NCBI GenBank assembly: GCA_016934415.1
Contig: JAFGSW010000051.1
Coordinates: forward strand, 1 to 33,380
Direction: 5' to 3'
Length of the DNA: 33,380 nt
From: Spirochaetales bacterium
Lineage (GTDB): Bacteria > Spirochaetota > Spirochaetia > SZUA-6 > RPPD01
In this document: one piece after another, positions 30,806 through 33,380 of the stretch
How positions within the stretch are numbered: position 1 is the first letter of the stretch
Layout: the number at the start of each line of letters is the position of its first letter
Translations under genes and position numbers: made by a program
The notes under the pieces: model-generated
What the model was told of the DNA's origin: nothing
Seen by the model: the letters and a program-made list of their open reading frames with translations, nothing else
Databases searched by the model: none

Positions 30806-31327
30806 CTACTCCCGCATGACCTCCTCCACCATGGCGTCGATGTCGTTCTGATTGATGTCGGCCTTGCGCTCGAAGGCGAGCTCGATGTTCGCCTCCTTGA
30901 GCTTGCGCAGCAGGCTGTAGATGATGAGCATCAGGATCTTGATGCCGGCCTCGGGCTGGGACTTGATGAAATTGATGATGTCCTCGCGGGTGATGGAGAG
31001 GATGACCGATTCGTCGGCGCTGACCACGTCGGCGGTGCGTTTCACGTTGAGGAAGATCCCCGCCTCGCCGAACACGTCGCCCTCGCCGATCGAGGAAATG
31101 AAGACCGAACCGGTCGCCTTCTCCGGCACGACCACGTGCACGGTGCCCGAGAGCACGGCGCACAAATCGTTGCTGAGATCTCCCTTGGAGATGATTTTCT
31201 CGTCTTTGCCGTACGAATAGAACCGTGAAATCGAGATGATCTTCTTCACCGCCTCGGGCTTCAGGTATTTGAAGACGATGATCCGCCCCACGGTTTTGGC
31301 AAATTCCTTGCCATCGATCTCTTTCAT
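30806..31327 (-). CDS. Stand-alone cyclic-nucleotide-binding domain protein
   Basis: A 173-residue cytoplasmic protein made of one cNMP-binding beta-roll (about 25-130; EKIISKGDLSNDLCAVLSGT, GEGDVFGEAGIFLNVKRTADV) with flanking helices and no DNA-binding domain. KRTADV stands in place of the PRSAT phosphate-binding cassette, so the ligand may be cAMP-like or absent. The C-terminal helix (KADINQNDIDAMVEEVMRE) may be a partner-binding tail. ATG with GAGGAGAGG just upstream. It is divergent from hisA and is the third such domain in this window. Confidence 0.87.
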   Translation of the reverse strand: MKEIDGKEFAKTVGRIIVFKYLKPEAVKKIISISRFYSYGKDEKIISKGDLSNDLCAVLSGTVHVVVPEKATGSVFISSIGEGDVFGEAGIFLNVKRTADVVSADESVILSITREDIINFIKSQPEAGIKILMLIIYSLLRKLKEANIELAFERKADINQNDIDAMVEEVMRE

Positions 31328-31427
31328 ATGCCTCTCCTCGTTACTCCCATTCTAAGTCAAGGATAACCGGAAGTAAAGGAGTGGCAAAGAACGATCGCTT
31401 GTGTTATCTTCCAGACAGGGAGGATAC

Positions 31428-32222
31428 GTGCTTATTATTCCATCGATCGACCTTTTCGGCGGCCGGGTGGTGCGGCTGTTCAAGGGGGATTACGACAAAG
31501 CGACGGTCTACGCCGACGACCCCCTGCCGGTGGCGCGGGCGTTCGAAGAGGCCGGCGCCCGGCTCATCCATATCGTCGACCTCGACCGCGCTCGCGGTTC
31601 CTCCGCCGCCCCGGACGATACGTCCGCCAACCGGGATCTCATCCGCGCCGTGCGCCGGAGCGTCTCCTGCGCGATCGAGGTGGGCGGGGGCGTGCGGTCG
31701 GAAAGCGACGTGGCCGAGCTCCTCGACTGCGGGGTGGAGCGCATCGTCATCGGGACGGCTCTCGTCCGCGCGCCGGATGAGGTGGCCGGCTGGATCGCCC
31801 ACTACCGCTTCTGCTCCGTCGCCGGGCTGGACGCGCGCGACCGGAGGATCCGGGTGCAGGGCTGGACCGACGACTCCGGCCTCGCGGACACGGCGCTCGC
31901 GGTCCGCTGCCGCGAGATGGGCTTTCAGCAGATCGTCTACACGAACATCGCCGTGGACGGCACCCTCGCCGGTCCCGACCTCGCCGCCACCAACGAGGTC
32001 GCCGCGGCCGGCGGTCTGCCGGTGATCCTCTCGGGCGGCATCGGGCGGCCGGAAGACGTGGAGGCGGTGGCGAACGGCCAGCACAAGCTTGTTGCGGGGG
32101 TGATCATCGGAAAGGCTTATTACGAAAAAAAGGTCGACCTGGCGGATCTCATCCTCGCCCACCAAACCGACGACGACCGGGCTCCCGGCAGCCCCCAGCG
32201 GAGGAAAGGGGACAGGCGATGA
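31428..32222 (+). CDS. hisA: ProFAR isomerase HisA
   Basis: Histidine biosynthesis enzyme converting ProFAR to PRFAR by an Amadori rearrangement. The 264-residue TIM barrel has the catalytic Asp8 (IIPSIDLFGGRVVRL), IHIVDLDRARG, IEVGGGVRSESDV, VAGLDARD and the second acid in YTNIAVDGTLAGPD, with LSGGIGRPEDV for phosphate binding. GTG start after GGGAGG. The C-terminus has about 20 extra polar residues. It overlaps the next gene by ATGA. No other his genes are near, so the pathway is scattered in this genome. Confidence 0.93.
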   Translation: MLIIPSIDLFGGRVVRLFKGDYDKATVYADDPLPVARAFEEAGARLIHIVDLDRARGSSAAPDDTSANRDLIRAVRRSVSCAIEVGGGVRSESDVAELLDCGVERIVIGTALVRAPDEVAGWIAHYRFCSVAGLDARDRRIRVQGWTDDSGLADTALAVRCREMGFQQIVYTNIAVDGTLAGPDLAATNEVAAAGGLPVILSGGIGRPEDVEAVANGQHKLVAGVIIGKAYYEKKVDLADLILAHQTDDDRAPGSPQRRKGDRR

Positions 32223-33380
32223 GGTTAGGATACCGGGAACGCCTTACGCGCGGCGTCATTGTCTTCGACGGGGCCATGGGCACCATGCTCTACAGCCGCG
32301 GGATCTTCTTCAACCGCTGTTTCGAGGAGGTCTCCCTCACCCAGGGCGACCTGGTACGGAAGATCCACGAGGAATACGTCGCCGCCGGCGCGGAGGCGAT
32401 CGAAACCAACACCTTCGGCGCCAATCCGCGGAAGCTCGCCAAGCACGGCCTCGAGGGAAAGCTCGAGGAGATCGTGATGCGCTCCTGCGCCCTGGCGCGG
32501 GAAGCCGCGGGCGAGGACGCGTACGTGGCGGGGTCGGTCGGTCCGCTCGGCGCGCACATCGAGCCCATCGGCACCGTCACCCGCGCCGAGGCGCAGGACG
32601 ATTTCCGGCGGCACTTCGCGGCGCTGCTTGAGTGCGGCGTCGACCTCATCCTCCTCGAGACCTTCAAGAGCATCGATGAGCTCGTCCTCGCCGCGGAAAT
32701 ATGCCGCGCGCTCTCGAAAGACATCCCCATCCAGGCCCAGTTCACGGTGGGCCCCGACGGCCTCACCGAGGGGGGCATGCCTCTCGAGAAAGCCGGCGCC
32801 ATTCTGCAGGCGCTCTCCGCCGCGGACGTCGTCGGAATCAACTGCTCCATCGGCTCGGCCCACTCGCTCGACGTGCTCTTGAAGCTGCGCGAGCACGTGG
32901 CCAAACCGATTTCCGTCATGCCCAACGCCGGTTTCCCCAAGGAAGTCGAGGGCCGCTCGTTCTACCTTTCATCGCCCGAGTACATGGCGGAATACGCGCG
33001 CCAGTTTCTGGAGGCGGGCGCCCAGGTCATCGGCGGGTGCTGCGGGACCACCCCCGCGCACATTCGAGAGATCGCGCGCGCGGTGAAAACCTTCGACGGG
33101 GGCCGGCGCAGCGTCAAGGTGACGGCCTTCACGGAAGAGGCGGCGCAGCACCCCGAGCGCCCGCTCGCCGAGCGCTCGCGCCTCGGAAGCGCCCTGGCCG
33201 GCGGGGAATGGATCACGGCCGTGGAGCTTGTTCCGCCGCACGGCGCCGATCTCTCCACGGTCGTCGCCCGGGCGAACGAGCTCAAAGGCGCGGGCGTGAC
33301 GGTCGTGAACGTCCCGGACGGACCGCGCGCGTCCGCCCGCCTTTCGAGCCTCATCACCGCCCTGGAAATCCAGCGACGGG
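32219..33380 (+). CDS. Bifunctional homocysteine S-methyltransferase / methylenetetrahydrofolate reductase (5' part)
   Basis: The 387 residues visible before the window ends cover a complete homocysteine methyltransferase domain (about 1-300) and the start of an MTHFR domain. The first shows IVFDGAMGTMLYSRG, AIETNTFGAN, VAGSVGPLGAHIEP and LLETFKS. Zinc-binding Cys are in VGINCSIGS and IGGCCGTTPAHI. The second begins EWITAVELVPPHGAD near 343. In such YitJ-like proteins the reductase makes methyl-THF and the methyltransferase makes methionine. The ATG overlaps the hisA stop. The gene runs off the right edge without a stop. Confidence 0.93.
   Translation, partial: MRLGYRERLTRGVIVFDGAMGTMLYSRGIFFNRCFEEVSLTQGDLVRKIHEEYVAAGAEAIETNTFGANPRKLAKHGLEGKLEEIVMRSCALAREAAGEDAYVAGSVGPLGAHIEPIGTVTRAEAQDDFRRHFAALLECGVDLILLETFKSIDELVLAAEICRALSKDIPIQAQFTVGPDGLTEGGMPLEKAGAILQALSAADVVGINCSIGSAHSLDVLLKLREHVAKPISVMPNAGFPKEVEGRSFYLSSPEYMAEYARQFLEAGAQVIGGCCGTTPAHIREIARAVKTFDGGRRSVKVTAFTEEAAQHPERPLAERSRLGSALAGGEWITAVELVPPHGADLSTVVARANELKGAGVTVVNVPDGPRASARLSSLITALEIQRR

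Noticed and set aside
1..33380. tRNA, rRNA or replication origin
   Set aside because: No cloverleaf with a TTCGANNC arm, rRNA segment or DnaA-box cluster was found on reading either strand. A covariance-model scan would be needed to be certain.

Overview
The window is a G+C-rich bacterial chromosome segment, apart from a short A+T-rich island near 24.6-26.3 kb. It contains no rRNA, tRNA, integrase or CRISPR array. The gene mix is Na+-NQR, HD-GYP signalling, several stand-alone cyclic-nucleotide-binding proteins including a cNMP-TPR fusion, and a bifunctional homocysteine methyltransferase/MTHFR. This would suit a spirochaete or another deep-branching Gram-negative, but that is only a weak inference because no phylogenetic marker is present.

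Layout. 0.2-4.2 kb: an nqrBCDEF operon with its own sigma70-type promoter and no nqrA in front of nqrB. 4.2-5.3 kb: two tandem paralogous genes of unknown family. The second has an in-frame UGA exactly where the first has a Cys, making it a candidate selenoprotein. 5.4-11.9 kb: a lipoprotein with a palindromic operator inside its promoter, a GIDE-like membrane protein, a divergent xylose isomerase, a HAD phosphatase and an M29-like metallopeptidase. 12-15.7 kb (minus strand): two envelope proteins, then rrf2-nifS-nifU for Fe-S cluster assembly. 16-17.8 kb (minus): a small unknown protein, rubredoxin, a rubrerythrin-like diiron protein and ferritin, forming an iron-storage and oxidative-stress group. 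18-21 kb (minus): a Crp-family regulator coupled to a cNMP-TPR protein, and an amidohydrolase. 21.6-22.8 kb: an HD-GYP gene behind a textbook sigma54 promoter.

22.8-26.7 kb is an accessory island. It is bracketed by inverted copies of a complex repeat of about 0.3-0.4 kb. Inside are two small unknown genes, a 273-bp non-coding array of thirteen degenerate 21-bp units in perfect phase, and the A+T-rich TcmP/Gp37-Gp68 (DUF5131) pair. 26.7-30.6 kb (minus): a complete riboflavin operon ribD-ribE-ribBA-ribH under an FMN riboswitch. 30.8-33.4 kb: another cNMP-binding protein, then hisA overlapping a truncated homocysteine methyltransferase/MTHFR gene.

The strongest items for follow-up are the UGA/Cys paralogue pair, the 21-bp phased array, the repeat-bounded TcmP island, the sigma54-driven HD-GYP gene and the nqrA-less Nqr operon.
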